From Artocarpus heterophyllus (Eukaryota; Streptophyta; Magnoliopsida; Rosales; Moraceae), in the NCBI GenBank assembly GCA_025403435.1, contig CM046350.1:30223346-30287345 (forward strand): a stretch of 64,000 bases of DNA. The letters run 5' to 3'. Shown in pieces: positions 13,251 to 24,137 of the stretch. Every line of letters begins with the position of its first letter. Positions within the stretch are counted from its first letter, which is position 1. The notes under the pieces were generated by a model. It saw only the letters and a list, made by a program, of their open reading frames with translations. It did not search any database and was not told where the DNA came from. A program made the translations under genes and the position numbers.

Positions 13251-14049
13251 CTTAGACCCGTTCGAGAATCGACAAGTGGGTCACTTATTCTTGAATTGTC
13301 CTGTTTGGATTGTTTGAAATATTAATTTTGTGTGTTTGTTACTCGTATCAACTCATGCCTTGTGGTAGATGCTTTGATTGTCTTTCTTTGTTCTCTAGAT
13401 GTGCGAACTTCAATAGTACATTTAGGAGAACTAAGGGGAGATGCTGCCAAAATGTCTATAAAAAAAGGGTGTTGTGGAATGAGTATCAAATGCGTAAGTT
13501 ACAATCCTAAATGGGATAGGGCCTTTATCTATAGGATGAAGAGTGAAGATGGATAATAGTTTTCCATGCATACATTTGTTGAAGATGTTGCCTTCGATGT
13601 TGTTGGAGATGTCGATGCTCTCTTTGTACAGTCTCAAAGGGACAACATGCATTTCATTGACGATGATAACATAATAGTGATTGATGACACGATAACAAGA
13701 TGTATAAGCATCAAGCTAAAGAAGAAAACAATAAACAAGCTTCTTCCAACCACACTACTTGCACTAGTAGTGATGATGATTGAGCCTTTTATATTGTATT
13801 CATCTTATGAACTTTGAAATTTTTATGGTAACAATCATTTCCAAAATATAATGCATAAATTGATCTTATTTCTTAGTGCTGACATCTAGCATGTCTGGTT
13901 AGGTTACCACGTATGTTGGATTAGCTGGAGGAGCTGAGCCCCATTGAGAAATGGGACGACACCACCATCCTAATGTCATTCAAGTATCAATTTCAATATT
14001 TAAGTGTTTTTTTTAACAATCTTATTGGTTTTCTTTAATTCATAAACCT

Positions 14050-14218
14050 TGAATATACAATACTAGATTCCTTGAGCAGTAAGGGTAGTGGGTGGTGCTT
14101 AATGCAAAGTGCCCTATTCAATTTGATTAGATGGATGATACAATGAAGGCCGTCGCGGATTTTAACGCATGGTTTGAAAGCACCTTTAAAGTGCACATGT
14201 GGGATTATGTAGCCCCTT
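14050..14218 (+). pseudogene. Unassigned coding-like fragment left of solo LTR copy 2
   Basis: A GC-balanced stretch reads, in one frame, approximately DTMKAVADFNAWFES. It sits just before the AATTT target site of the solo LTR, and the sequence resumes at 18059 after it. It may be an exon of the decayed CACTA transposase region; the family match is not strong enough to name it. Confidence 0.25.
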
Positions 14219-14386
14219 AATTTTGTAACACCTGAGAATTTTTAAAGTATTAAAAATGCATTAAGTTAAGGATTATATTAAGACAAAGTACAGTTTAATG
14301 AAAAATACTGTATAATAACATGAAAAATTATACAGTATTAGAGCAATGTAGTATAAGAATTGGATTGTATGGACCACAATTTCTTT

Positions 14387-14394
14387 TATAAAAG
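14387..14394 (+). promoter_or_regulatory. TATA box of solo LTR copy 2
   Basis: TATAAAAG lies about 60 bases before a CT-rich leader (TTTCTCTCTC words, 14450-14500). The arrangement mirrors the TATA-like box at 5618-5626 in solo LTR copy 1. Transcription from it is inferred. Confidence 0.5.
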
Positions 14395-16389
14395 TGCAAA
14401 AAGAAAAGAAGGAAAAAAAGAAGAAGGAAAAATCAGAAAAAAAAAAATTCAGCTTTCTCTCTCTACTTTCTCTCTCTAGATTTCTCTCTCTCCTCAAATC
14501 TCGTTCAAGATTTCGGCGTCCGTTTTCAACACCTCTCGCGCCAATGGAAGGCTTTCAACGAGCTGAGTCTAACGAGGTGTCGTGCCACCCAAAAAGCTGC
14601 TAGAGGAAGCCTCACGCGCCGCCTAAAGTGGCAGAGAAACCCATTTCTTCCCGACGTGATTTCTCCACCGTCTGACCACCAATTGACGTGATCTTGGTGT
14701 CTATGGACTCAACATGAGGAGAGGAGTAAGATGGTACCACTTTTCCAGCTCCATTTTGGCTGGAAAAGCCTCGACGGAGTAGCCCCGTCGTCGTCGTGGA
14801 GCCACCGTCGGATCCGCCGTCTCCAGCGGCGGTGTGACAGACTGCCGGTGCCAAAAGGACCAGAGGGCGACGACGAGCAAGACCCCCTACTCAATTACAC
14901 CGTTCCACTGCCCCTCGCCAGAAATCAAGGACGCCCGCTATGAGCCACTGTAGGTGAACTTGGGTTCACCATTTTAGGCTGTGTTGAGCCAAATTGATGG
15001 CATAATTTTCTTTAGAGGATCGAGGAGGTCAAGACCCATCCTCCAATTTCTTCAGATCACTGCCGGAGGAGCGGAAACGATCAATGCCACCGTGGGCCAT
15101 TGTGAGCCTTGTCGATTCTGCCAATTTCGATAGCGTTGAAGGATGACAATGGAGGGGAAATGCTCAGAGTGACTCGAGGAACAAAACCCCCAGCTTAATT
15201 GCATGGTATCTCCATCAGAGATAGGAGATCGGAGCCGTTGGTTTTGGCTGAGAAACCCATCCTCGATTTGAGCATATGGAGGCCAAATTAGGTAAAATTG
15301 ACCCCACCAATCAACTCAGGAGGTTCGAATTAGGAGGGTAGGCCCGAGCCCAGTCACCAACGGAGCCAATTGACGGCAGTCAACCGACGGTCAACCGTCG
15401 GTCAACGGCCAATTTGGGATTTTGTGATCCAGACCTCCGATTGAAGATCCAAGACCACCTCCTAACTCATTTCGACGCTTTGAACGCAATGGTGACCTTC
15501 GTTTGAGCTAATTCCACTCCGGTGAAAATTGTTTGGTACTAACTACATGTGGATCGAGGCGATTCAAACTACAGTAATGGAGTCCAGAATGACAGTTTCA
15601 TAATGTATGATCTCCAAGAAGCATTCCTAGCTATTCATGGTCACTCGAGGAGCATTGCAAAGGATGCTTCGCATACTGTAGATGCAATGAGATACAACTA
15701 GACCTGCTTAGCTTGGAGTCCAAGTAAGTAGGAATCTTGCCTACAGTATGAACCGTTTTAAAATAAATTGTTTTAGTTGCTTTCATAAAAATTTATGAAA
15801 TGCATGATTAGTGATTGTTACAGTGTTTTACGTGAGAATGGGTTTTATAACGTTACAAGGTTGACGAAAAACCCATTAAGGATAAAATCGTCATTATCAA
15901 GGAAACGGCTAGAACGGAGTCGAACACTCCGATTTAGCACAATATTATTAGACAGAAAATGTTTCGTAATACGTTAAGTAACGTAACCATCATGTGAGAC
16001 CACAGATTTAATAAGGGATGTTTAAGTAAACGAGAGGTAAACTGATGGATTATGAGGTTAAAGGGAAAAGTAACCCCGATGGGTTACAAAGCTAAGTGAA
16101 GGAAAGGTAAACCAATGTTTTATAAGGTTAAGTAAAGACAACAGTAAACGAAAGTATACTAGTCAAGTTAGAAGGAAAGAATGATTAATATTTACGTTTT
16201 ATTATCAATCGAGTGGATTGATAATAAAAAAAGTTAATTAATAAGTCGGCTGTCGTTTGATCAGGATACAGAGGTTGACTAATGCAAGAAAAAGGAACGG
16301 AATAGAGAACGCTAGAGCATAGTTCGAGTAAGTTTCAAATCTCACCTACAACATGAAATAAATGATTTTTAAATATGTATTTATATAAT

Positions 16390-16865
16390 ATGCAAATGAG
16401 TTTGCAATTATTATGCAAGTTTCTTTAAAGTATGTTTGCATTTATTATGCAAAAAGTTTAAAAGTTCAAGAAAAAGATTTGCAATGAATTTGCAATTGTT
16501 ATGTTTAAAATCTATTTGCATATTGATATGCATAACATTTTTTTTTTAAGTTTAAGTTATGATTTTTAAAGTATTTAAAGTATGTTTTGCATTATGATAA
16601 TGCATAATGTTTTATAGTTTAAGTTATAGGTTTCATGATGCATTTGTTATGCAATAAGTTGCATTTGTTGTGCAATAAATTTTAGAATAAAAGTTATAAT
16701 TTGTAAAATGTGATTTCATTATATGTTGCATTTGTTATGCAATAAGTGTTAGATAAAGTTATGATTTGTAAAATGTGTTGGCGTTTTATGATGTATTTAT
16801 TAAGCAATATGTTGCATTTGTTATGCAATAGGTTTTATAGTATAAGCTATGAATTGCAAGTGTGT
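16390..16865 (+). repeat. Degenerate TTGCATTTGTTATGCAATA minisatellite
   Basis: About ten irregular copies of a phrase in which TTGCAT and ATGCAA face each other across a few bases. Each unit is itself an imperfect inverted repeat. It lies inside solo LTR copy 2. Confidence 0.65.
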
Positions 16866-17249
16866 TTGCATATGATATGATTGCATTTGAAATGCTCACT
16901 AAAGTTAATAAGAATGTAATGTAAAGAGAAAAAGAAAGTGTCGTACCAGCCTCCTTGTTATGAGGCAATAACAGTAAAGTTAAAGTTTGACCTCCTAGAT
17001 GTGAGGTACATGACCACAAAGTTCGATGGTCTTAAGTCTCCCACAAGGGGAGCATCAAGTTTTATGATCTCATGATTAAAGATATTGGTACGAACACTAA
17101 AGGAAAGTTAAAGAACGAAGATAGAAAGTTAAACTAAGAAAAGAATGTTCATAAAATGCTCATAATTAAAGTTAATAATTGAGCATAAATGGAGTCATGC
17201 ATTCTGATGTTGCTTAAATGCCTTTTTATGAAATATTTATATGTTACGT

Positions 17250-17490
17250 TATGAAAAACATTCAGAGCAATGTTTTATGATAAATATTTATGAAAAATAT
17301 TTTCATGTTTTCAAGAAAAGGTTTATGAATGACGTTTTAAGAAAAACGTTCAAGAAATGTTTTACAAAAAACGTTTATGCAAAACGTTTCAGAAATGTTT
17401 TATGGAAAACATTTATGAAAAACATTTTCAAAAATGTTTATGGAAAACGTTTTGAGAAATGTTTCAAGAGAAAGGTTTTCATGAGAAAAG
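17250..17490 (+). repeat. Degenerate AAAACGTTTATG tandem repeat
   Basis: Roughly a dozen imperfect units of about 17-21 bases, several with the palindrome AAACGTTT or AAACATTT. The array is inside solo LTR copy 2 and gives a long but meaningless lysine/phenylalanine-rich open frame. Confidence 0.65.
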
Positions 17491-18193
17491 TTTTTAAAGC
17501 ATGTTTAAATGCTTTATGAGATTTTGTTTGAACTTATTGAGCAAAAGCTCATTAAAAGTTTCTTTATGCTGTAGGTAATTTGTGATTGACCAATAGGACC
17601 CGCTAGAAGAGCGGGGTGCTGTGGAGGACAGATGCGAAGATTTGGGTATGGATACCACCATGGTTTTGCTTCCGCTACGCAAAGAAAATGTTTTCTATTG
17701 TTTAATGTAGTGTTTGTGAAGTTTTAAGAAAATCAGAGTTCTAAGAATTGTATTTAAAGTTTTAAGATACAGTTTACGAACTGTTTTATGTAATTATAAA
17801 GTAAAGTTTTAAGTTATGATTTGATAAATATTTCTTATTAAGTTTTAAGAAACGATTTGAAATGATTTTAAGGGCAAGTGTTGAGCGAGGTCTCAACTTG
17901 AAATGCGACAGAAGTCGCATCAGTTTTAAAGAACTTTTAAAGAACGTTTAAAGAAAAAAAAATATTTCAGTATTTTTCTTACTAAGTAAGTAAGATTACT
18001 ATTTATGAAACGATGTTTAAGAAAGTAAAGTGATTGTCCGAAAAGGCGGGTCGTCACAAATTTAACACTTGGCGGTCTATCTCAGAGGCGGATAAAATGA
18101 AGATCCCTGACCGGATGATGGTAATAGCATTTTTGCTAATTCAATTTTCCTATGTTTTGGTGGAACATGTAATATAACTTGTTTTTAAAAATG

Positions 18194-18420
18194 TAGCAAT
18201 GGTCTCAGATCAAGCTCACAAGTGAGATAGTTGCTTACATCAATCATGAGGTTCAAAAGTGCTACTGAGACTAGAAGAATGATCTCAATAGGCACTACAA
18301 AAGATATGGTCCAAACGTAATGCCTAAAACTATCAAGAACAGGGACCATTGGCAGAAATGTAATCAGTGGTTTGACTTGCCTAAATTTTTGGTTTGTTTC
18401 CTCGTCAATGCTTTTTTTAA
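18194..18420 (+). pseudogene. En/Spm-type accessory transposase fragment
   Basis: One frame reads KNDLNRHYKRYGPN, then a stretch with the spacing of the W...C..W motif, and ends in WFDLPKF. This resembles the plant CACTA accessory transposase domain (Transposase_24-like). In-frame stops occur upstream (after a KCY phrase), so it is not functional. Further right, 18760-18880 gives a glutamine/alanine-rich coiled-looking piece and 19080-19130 an acidic tail with EEEDEQN. Together they fit the C-terminal half of such a protein with introns between. Assignment is by eye. Confidence 0.45.
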
Positions 18421-19489
18421 TATGTTTGACTTAGTAAAATGCATTGAAAAAGTTTAAATTTTTTAAATAGGCTCGATCACAAACGAATACAAAGCATTCA
18501 TTGGATAATCATTTTTATAAACAAAATATCAATAATTAAACTTTAACATCAACATTATAGATGAGCCTCGAGACACGACAACCATAGTCCTTGATCGATA
18601 ACTAGCGTGATTAACATTTTCATCTAGTAGTCGTTGGGTAAAGGGGCTGCGGAGGTTGCATATGTAAATAAATTATGGTAAACTCTTTAAATAAAATCTT
18701 ATCAACTACTTTAGTTGTTAATTAATAATTTTTTCTTCACTCTTAATTATAGGGCTACTTGGTTGAAGAGAGACAAATTCAAGCGACGCAAGCCGCATCC
18801 AACTTTTCTGCCCTTGTTGTTAATCAGGTTACCATACTTGAAAATATGTTGAGGAGGCATAACAGTCATTGAACCAAAGTGGGACCTAGACTGAGTAAGA
18901 AACAATCAGGTTCTAGTTCTACATCTTCTTGTTCATAGTCCGGGCATACCCAGTTGTCTTTAGAGTTGCAAAACTAGCTCACACAAATGTATACAAACAA
19001 CGTGAAGCTAGTTAATCAATAGAGGCAAACTAACCTAGGACTCACTGTTAACAAGCCTCTACCCTTGGTGAGTATAGTGCCTCATGTTAATGAAGGTGAG
19101 GAAGAAGATGAACAAAATGTAAACTTAGGGGATTAGACATTTTGTATATTATTGGACTTTTTTTTTTTTCGCTATGCTATTATACCATGTAGTGTGTTTT
19201 ATTTTATTTTACGATTGTACGTGCTATCTTTTGTTATGTTACTTAATATTAATTATAAGATTTTTATTAATTATCATTGCATTAAGTCATTTTAATCACA
19301 TTTAAATAAATATCCAATTTTAAAAATTATGTAATAAAAATAAATTAAAATAAAGTTAATTATTTAATTGCAATTAAATCCTTATTTTTTATTTTAAAAA
19401 TGAAAAATATGTATATATATTCAGAAAATCTTCATTAAAATTTAAAAATTTTCAAAAATTTAAAAACTTTTAACGACGACAATTTTTAA

Positions 19490-19713
19490 AAATGTAGTCT
19501 GTAAATATCGATGATGACGTCATCCACCTAATTATGTGACCTCAATAAATAGCGACGATATGTCATTGTAAAAACTTAGCAACGACAGGTTGTCATCGCT
19601 AAAAAGTTTTTAGCAACGAATCTTTAGCAACAATTTTTTAATCATCGCTAAAAGCTTTTTAGCGATGACAAGCCATCTAAAAGTCGTTGCTAAAGGCTTT
19701 GATTCTTGTAGTA
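19490..19713 (+). repeat. CACTA subterminal repeats and right terminus
   Basis: The words TAGCGACGA, TAGCAACGA and their complements recur in both orientations at least eight times before the TTCTTGTAGTA end. Clustered short subterminal repeats in both orientations are characteristic of CACTA elements, where they bind the transposase. Confidence 0.6.
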
Positions 19714-20163
19714 TGATTGGCAGCAGAAAGCTTTAACGGATGAGAAAGAGTGCTAGTGATCGTGATCTGATCAATGTCGTTCTAGCATCCGACACGCCAA
19801 TCTATGGCTATGAAGTCAGATTCGATGGAGATGACGACAAAAGCTTTGGCTTTAGCGTCTCCTCAATTGTGATGGAGTAGTGACGGTGATAGCTTCGACT
19901 TGATCGTGATGGAGCAACAACGACAACAAGGAAATGATTCAATGAAGTCAATCCATTTGAAGATGACGCCGACAACTTGACATGAGAGGCTTGAGGCTAG
20001 GATTTGTGGGTCTAATAGGAGAAGAGAAAGAAGGAAAAAAGAGACGAGGAGGCTTGAGTCATTTGATGGGAGAACAACGAAAGTAGAGAAGATGAGAGAG
20101 AGGGAGAAAATGAGGAAAAAAATGGTAAATTAGGTTCAAAGGTAAACATGATGGGTATTTTGC
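19714..20163. other. Gene-free stretch between CACTA end and MITE
   Basis: Moderately GC-balanced sequence with purine-rich words (GAGAAGAGAAAG around 20020-20110). No convincing frame or repeat was seen. Confidence 0.5.
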
Positions 20164-20282
20164 GGGCTCGTTTGGTTCGAGTATTTGAGTAGAGTATTTG
20201 AATGAAGATTTAAATTTTTGTGAGAGAAAATACTGTAGCAAAATGATTCGAACCGCGATTCGAATATCCAACCAAACGACCC
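20164..20282. mobile_element. MITE copy 1, 119 bp
   Basis: Inverted ends GGGCTCGTTTGGTT and AACCAAACGACCC bound a 119-bp non-coding unit. It shares the internal phrase GAGAAAATACTGTAGCAAAAT with the copy at 25714-25833. The possible 3-bp target duplication is imperfect (TGC/TGT). Size and ends fit a small non-autonomous DNA transposon, possibly of the PIF/Harbinger type. Confidence 0.75.
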
Positions 20283-20396
20283 TGTGTTTCTTTCTTTCTT
20301 CTAAGTCAATTTTAAAACTCAATGTCCTATTTATTTTATATTTTTAAAACATTTAAACACTACTTACAAAGGGATGAGTAAAATCTTTTAGAGCAA

Positions 20397-20397
<1 letters not shown>

Positions 20398-20424
<27 letters not shown>
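20398..20424. repeat. (AT)n microsatellite
   Basis: About 13 AT units followed by (GTAT) and (GCAT) words to 20450. Confidence 0.9.
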
Positions 20425-20433
<9 letters not shown>

Positions 20434-22341
20434 CATGTATGCATGCATGCCATTTGCTACCATGTGTAATTTTTTCCCCTCTAAGGTTATTTATCGCATA
20501 GCCCATTAGCCCCTATTGTCCCACCCCCACCCAAAAATAAAGCTAATTCGTCGGGGGAGGGGACGTGGGAGCAAAGATGCAACTTTCTTTGATGTTCTCA
20601 TCCGTTTGCACTTGCAAGTAAAGCCTCTCTCTAGCCCTTTTTCCTTTTTTTTCGTTCTTTTTTTTTTTTCTTCTACCTTTGGGTACGCTTAAATAATTTG
20701 TTGATATTGCCACTCTTTTTTCATGGCTTTTTTTTTTTTTTTGTTTACATGAAATACCAATGGGAATATCTTTTGAACAAAAAGTTTTTTTTTTTTTTTT
20801 TTTTTCAATTCGTGATTGAGTGAAGGTAAAATTCCGGTTTACTGGAGATACGTTTGGGAGGAACTGAGGCGCTGAGTAGTTTCTATGGAAAAGCTTGCTT
20901 CTAGATTGTGTTAATTATGAAAAAATTTGGACGATTTTTAGTATGATTTCTGATTTTATAGAATCTTAGAACAACACTTTATGGAAGCTCTCAAACTTAT
21001 GTTGGTTAAAAACTTTCTAAGTCCTTTTCTTTATCAAGTTTGCCACATCTTGGATGCAGAATAAAGGCAGAATGGTCTGTGACTGATGCTATGGGTGTAA
21101 TAAAATTTTTAAGAATCATTTGGAGTTGTTTAGTAATAGGTTAAGTTACAGTTTAGAAAACTAGTTTTGCAATGCTTGACTGCTCAAGGGTATATTCTGG
21201 AATAAATTGTAACATCTAAACGTGGGTTGGTGTTAATTTCCCAATATATGATTATGATGCTAGCTGTGCAAAAAATTGAAACTAGAAGGGTTGATACTGT
21301 GAATTGTCCGTATTGGAATTTGGGGCTTTCTGATGAAGTTGTAATCTCTGTTCTATCTTGCTTTGAATAGTAAGTTCAACTTCCCTGTCCCTAAAAATTT
21401 CCTTGCCTAAGCAAGGTAGGCATGGCTTTGGAGAAATGGTTATTTTGTAATAGATTTTCTTGAGAAGAAGACATGAGTTCTAAAATTGATGAGAAAAATA
21501 CAAGGTAATGGTCGGGGAAAAAATGGTAGGGACCTTGAACTTCTAGAGACTCTACACCTTTTGTAGTTGCAGTGAAGAATTTTACATCTTTGAAAATCCC
21601 CAAATTTTCATCTATTTTATGTAAATAAACATGTTTGGACTCTTATTTTCTGCACCATGTGTTCTTCTAAAAGTTGGATGTAGCTTATTAGCAAATATTC
21701 AGCACCTAAGAAAAATTTGGGAATTGCGATTTCCTTATTGCTATATAATATAGGCTTTTTGATTTGATGTTGGGTCTGGTTACTGGTACAGATATGGATA
21801 GTGATTATTGAATTCCTATTCTATGGAAGAAGCAAAAATTAAAAAAAGAAAGCAGAATTAGGAAATCTTTTTAGTTGTCCTTCAATATGTTTGGCAATTC
21901 ATTTTGGAGGCTTCAACAGTGTCAAGTACTGAATGAAAAAATCAAAAATCATATTGATTTATACTCCTCTTTCCTCATTTAATCTAAATTTGTTCAAAAT
22001 TACTCATTTTACTTCTATCAAAATCTTTCAGGGCTCTCGCACAATTTGCACCAAGTATTGTATGAAGGTAAGTAAGGATGAAATGCATGGGCATTTGTTA
22101 AATCTCCTTGTGTCAAGTGCAACATCAAATGGATGGCTTCAAGATAGTTTCCTAAATCACACGAGGTGTAAAGAAGTTTTAGCTGTTATACCAAGCATTT
22201 AGAAGCATGAAGGGAAGGGAAGGGAGGTAGGGATTCATTATTGTGGAAATATGTTCAAGTAAGATGATTTTGGTATTTAGAGTTTCGACAGTTATACTAA
22301 ACTCCAATTAAAATGTATTCCAAATTTCTTGGCAAGTGTTT
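20425..22341 (+). other. Upstream region of the PPR gene
   Basis: This 1.9 kb separates the microsatellite from the PPR start. It begins with a GC-richer stretch (20500-20580) and CT-rich and poly-T tracts (20620-20805), as expected near a plant promoter. A clean AAGGTAAGTAAG splice-donor-like site lies at about 22064-22075, so part of it could be a 5' untranslated exon with an intron. I saw no protein motif in it; the short open frame at 21933-22202 has no recognised similarity. Confidence 0.35.
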
Positions 22342-22389
22342 ATGAATAGATGGGATGGACAAGCAGTTTTTACCAGTTTTCTTCCCTGA
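22342..22389 (+). promoter_or_regulatory. Upstream ORF overlapping the PPR start codon
   Basis: An ATG eight bases before the PPR ATG opens a 15-codon frame in a different register. It ends in TGA at 22387-22389, inside the PPR coding sequence. If the leader includes it, ribosomes would meet this ATG first, so it could lower PPR translation. Effect inferred. Confidence 0.45.
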
Positions 22390-24137
22390 AACCTCTTCAA
22401 CAACCCAATATCCTGTTCCAGAGGCACTCTTTGGCTGCTGACCGGATCAAGAAATGCTCAAAGTTATCAGAGCTGGAACATGTCTACACTTCCATGATTA
22501 AGACTGGTGAAACCCAAGATGCTTTCTTGATAAATCAATTTATCTCTGCATGTTCAGCCTTTTCCCGTGTAGATTATGCAGTTTTAGCCTTTAACCAGAT
22601 GGAAACTCCTAATGTGTTTGTCTACAATGCGATGATTAGAGGCTATGTCCATTGTGGTTATCCTAACCAAGCTTTAGAGTGTTATGTAGACATGATGAGG
22701 GCTAAAGCTTCTCCCACCAGTTATACATTTGCATCATTAATTAAGGCTTGTACATTTTTACTTGCTTTGGGATTTGGGGAGGCTGTTCATTGCCATATCT
22801 GGAGGAACGGGTTCGACTCACATGTGCATGTTCAGACCGCCATGATTGATTTTTATTCAAAGTTCTGCAGAATCAAAGAATCAAGAAGGGTGTTTGATGA
22901 AATGCCTGAAAGAGATGCTTTTGCATGGACTACAATGATTTCAGCTCATGCTCGGGCTGGTGACATGGATTCTGCAGCTACACTGTTTGAGATGATACAT
23001 GAAAGGAATACAGCCACTTGGAATACGATGATTGATGGATACGCTAGATTAGGGAATTTGGAGTCTGCAGAGCTGTTGTTCAATCAAATGCCCGCTAGGG
23101 ATATGATTTCATGGACAAGCATGATCACTTGCTATTCCCAGAACAAGCAATACAGAGAAGCTTTAGCAATGTTCAAAGAGATGATGATGAATGGTGTTAG
23201 TCCTGATGTAATGACAATGACAACTGTCATTTCTGCTTGTGCTCATCTTGGAGCTCTCGAGTTGGGAAAGGAGTTGCATCTGTATGCAATGCAAAATGGA
23301 TTTCAACTTGATGTTTTTATTGGATCTTCATTGATTGATATGTATGCCAAATGCGGGGCATTAGATAGGTCTCTTCTAGTATTCTATAAATTGCACGATA
23401 AGAACCTGTTCTGTTGGAATTCAATTATCGGAGGACTGGCAGCTCATGGATATGCAAAAGAAACGCTAGTGATGTTTAGCAAGATGGAAGAGAAAAGTAT
23501 CAAGCCAAATGGAGTTACATTTACTAGTGTTCTGAGTGCCTGCACGCATGCAGGGCTTGTTGAAGAAGGCCGTAAGAGGTTTTTAAGCATGACAAATGAT
23601 TATTCTCTTACTCCAGGAGTTGAACAATATGGGTGCATGGTCGATCTACTCAGCAAAGCTGGATTACTTGAAGAAGCACTAGATTTGATGAGAAGCATGA
23701 AAGCTACTCCCAACTCCATTATTTGGGGTGCCTTGTTGAATGGATGTAAGCTTCATAGAAACTTGACGATTGCTCAGGTTGCCGTTAAGGAACTAATGGT
23801 ATTGGAACCAAAAAACAGTGGGTATTACCACCTTTTGGTCAACATGTTTGCTGAAGTAAATCAATGGGCGGAGGTTAAAAAGTTATGGGCAACCATGAAG
23901 GAACTTGGGCTGGAAAAACGATGTCCGGGATCAAGTTGGATCGAAATGGAAAGAAGCATTCATCAGTTTGTGGCCTCTGATAATTCACATCCGGCCTGTG
24001 CTGAAATTTACTCGTTGTTGGCTCAATTAAATGGGCAACTAAAACATTCTGGCTATGTTCCAGATCTCAGCTTCGCTAAAGAAGTACAAACCTTCACATT
24101 GACAAAAGATGGTAGTGAAATAAGAGGCGTTAAATAA
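22350..24137 (+). CDS. E-subclass pentatricopeptide-repeat protein (595 aa)
   Basis: Organelle RNA-binding protein of the plant PLS-type PPR family; such proteins act as site-specific C-to-U RNA editing factors in mitochondria or plastids. The N-terminus (about residues 1-35) is rich in S, Q, R and hydrophobic residues without acids, as in an organelle transit peptide. Repeats follow from about residue 60 to 450, with typical phrases such as DYAVLAFNQMETPNVFVYNAMIRGY, shortened here to NVFVYNAMIRGY, then ATWNTMIDGYARLGN and GSSLIDMYAKCGALD. The C-terminus has E motifs (IIWGALLNGCKLHRN, CPGSSWIEMERSIHQF) but no DYW deaminase, so editing would need a partner deaminase in trans. The single uninterrupted exon is normal for the family. 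Start: first ATG in frame. It is the only clearly intact host gene here, flanked by MITEs on both sides. Confidence 0.93.
   Translation: MGWTSSFYQFSSLKPLQQPNILFQRHSLAADRIKKCSKLSELEHVYTSMIKTGETQDAFLINQFISACSAFSRVDYAVLAFNQMETPNVFVYNAMIRGYVHCGYPNQALECYVDMMRAKASPTSYTFASLIKACTFLLALGFGEAVHCHIWRNGFDSHVHVQTAMIDFYSKFCRIKESRRVFDEMPERDAFAWTTMISAHARAGDMDSAATLFEMIHERNTATWNTMIDGYARLGNLESAELLFNQMPARDMISWTSMITCYSQNKQYREALAMFKEMMMNGVSPDVMTMTTVISACAHLGALELGKELHLYAMQNGFQLDVFIGSSLIDMYAKCGALDRSLLVFYKLHDKNLFCWNSIIGGLAAHGYAKETLVMFSKMEEKSIKPNGVTFTSVLSACTHAGLVEEGRKRFLSMTNDYSLTPGVEQYGCMVDLLSKAGLLEEALDLMRSMKATPNSIIWGALLNGCKLHRNLTIAQVAVKELMVLEPKNSGYYHLLVNMFAEVNQWAEVKKLWATMKELGLEKRCPGSSWIEMERSIHQFVASDNSHPACAEIYSLLAQLNGQLKHSGYVPDLSFAKEVQTFTLTKDGSEIRGVK

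Larger units (their letters stand above)
14224..18058 (+). mobile_element. 3.8 kb solo LTR (copy 2), plus orientation
   Basis: Begins TGTAACACCTGAG and ends GGCGGGTCGTCACA, with a perfect 5-bp duplication AATTT on both sides (14219-14223 and 18059-18063). It is the plus-strand relative of the solo LTR at 2497-7022 and has the same internal order: TATAAAAG box (14387-14394), CT-rich leader (14450-14500), CpG-rich exon-like block to about 15640, GTCAA cluster, GTAAGTAGG donor-like site (15724 onward), AT-rich tandem words, and the GGCGGGTCG end. It lacks the roughly 1.2 kb of extra AT-rich sequence that copy 1 has upstream of its TATA box. No gag or pol is present. Confidence 0.85.
13251..19713 (+). 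mobile_element. Decayed CACTA (En/Spm) transposon, right part; split by a solo LTR
   Basis: The right end is supported by a TTCTTGTAGTA terminus at 19703-19713, which is the CACTACAAGAA terminal repeat in reverse with one change. Next to it are many short subterminal words TAGC(A/G)ACGA and complements (19490-19690). Inside, 18194-18420 encodes fragments resembling the plant En/Spm accessory transposase domain. The left end was not found: no CACTACAAGAA and no subterminal words appear in 12-14 kb, so 13251 is only where sequence of higher complexity begins. The stretch 13310-13820 has short open frames (an acidic one at 13566-13817) that I do not recognise. Confidence 0.5.

Noticed and set aside
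13310..13817. Complete transposase gene in the left part of the CACTA region
   Set aside because: Only short frames without recognisable transposase motifs; kept as part of a decayed element.
17241..17519. 92-codon lysine/phenylalanine-rich open frame
   Set aside because: It is the translation of a degenerate AAAACGTTTATG tandem repeat.
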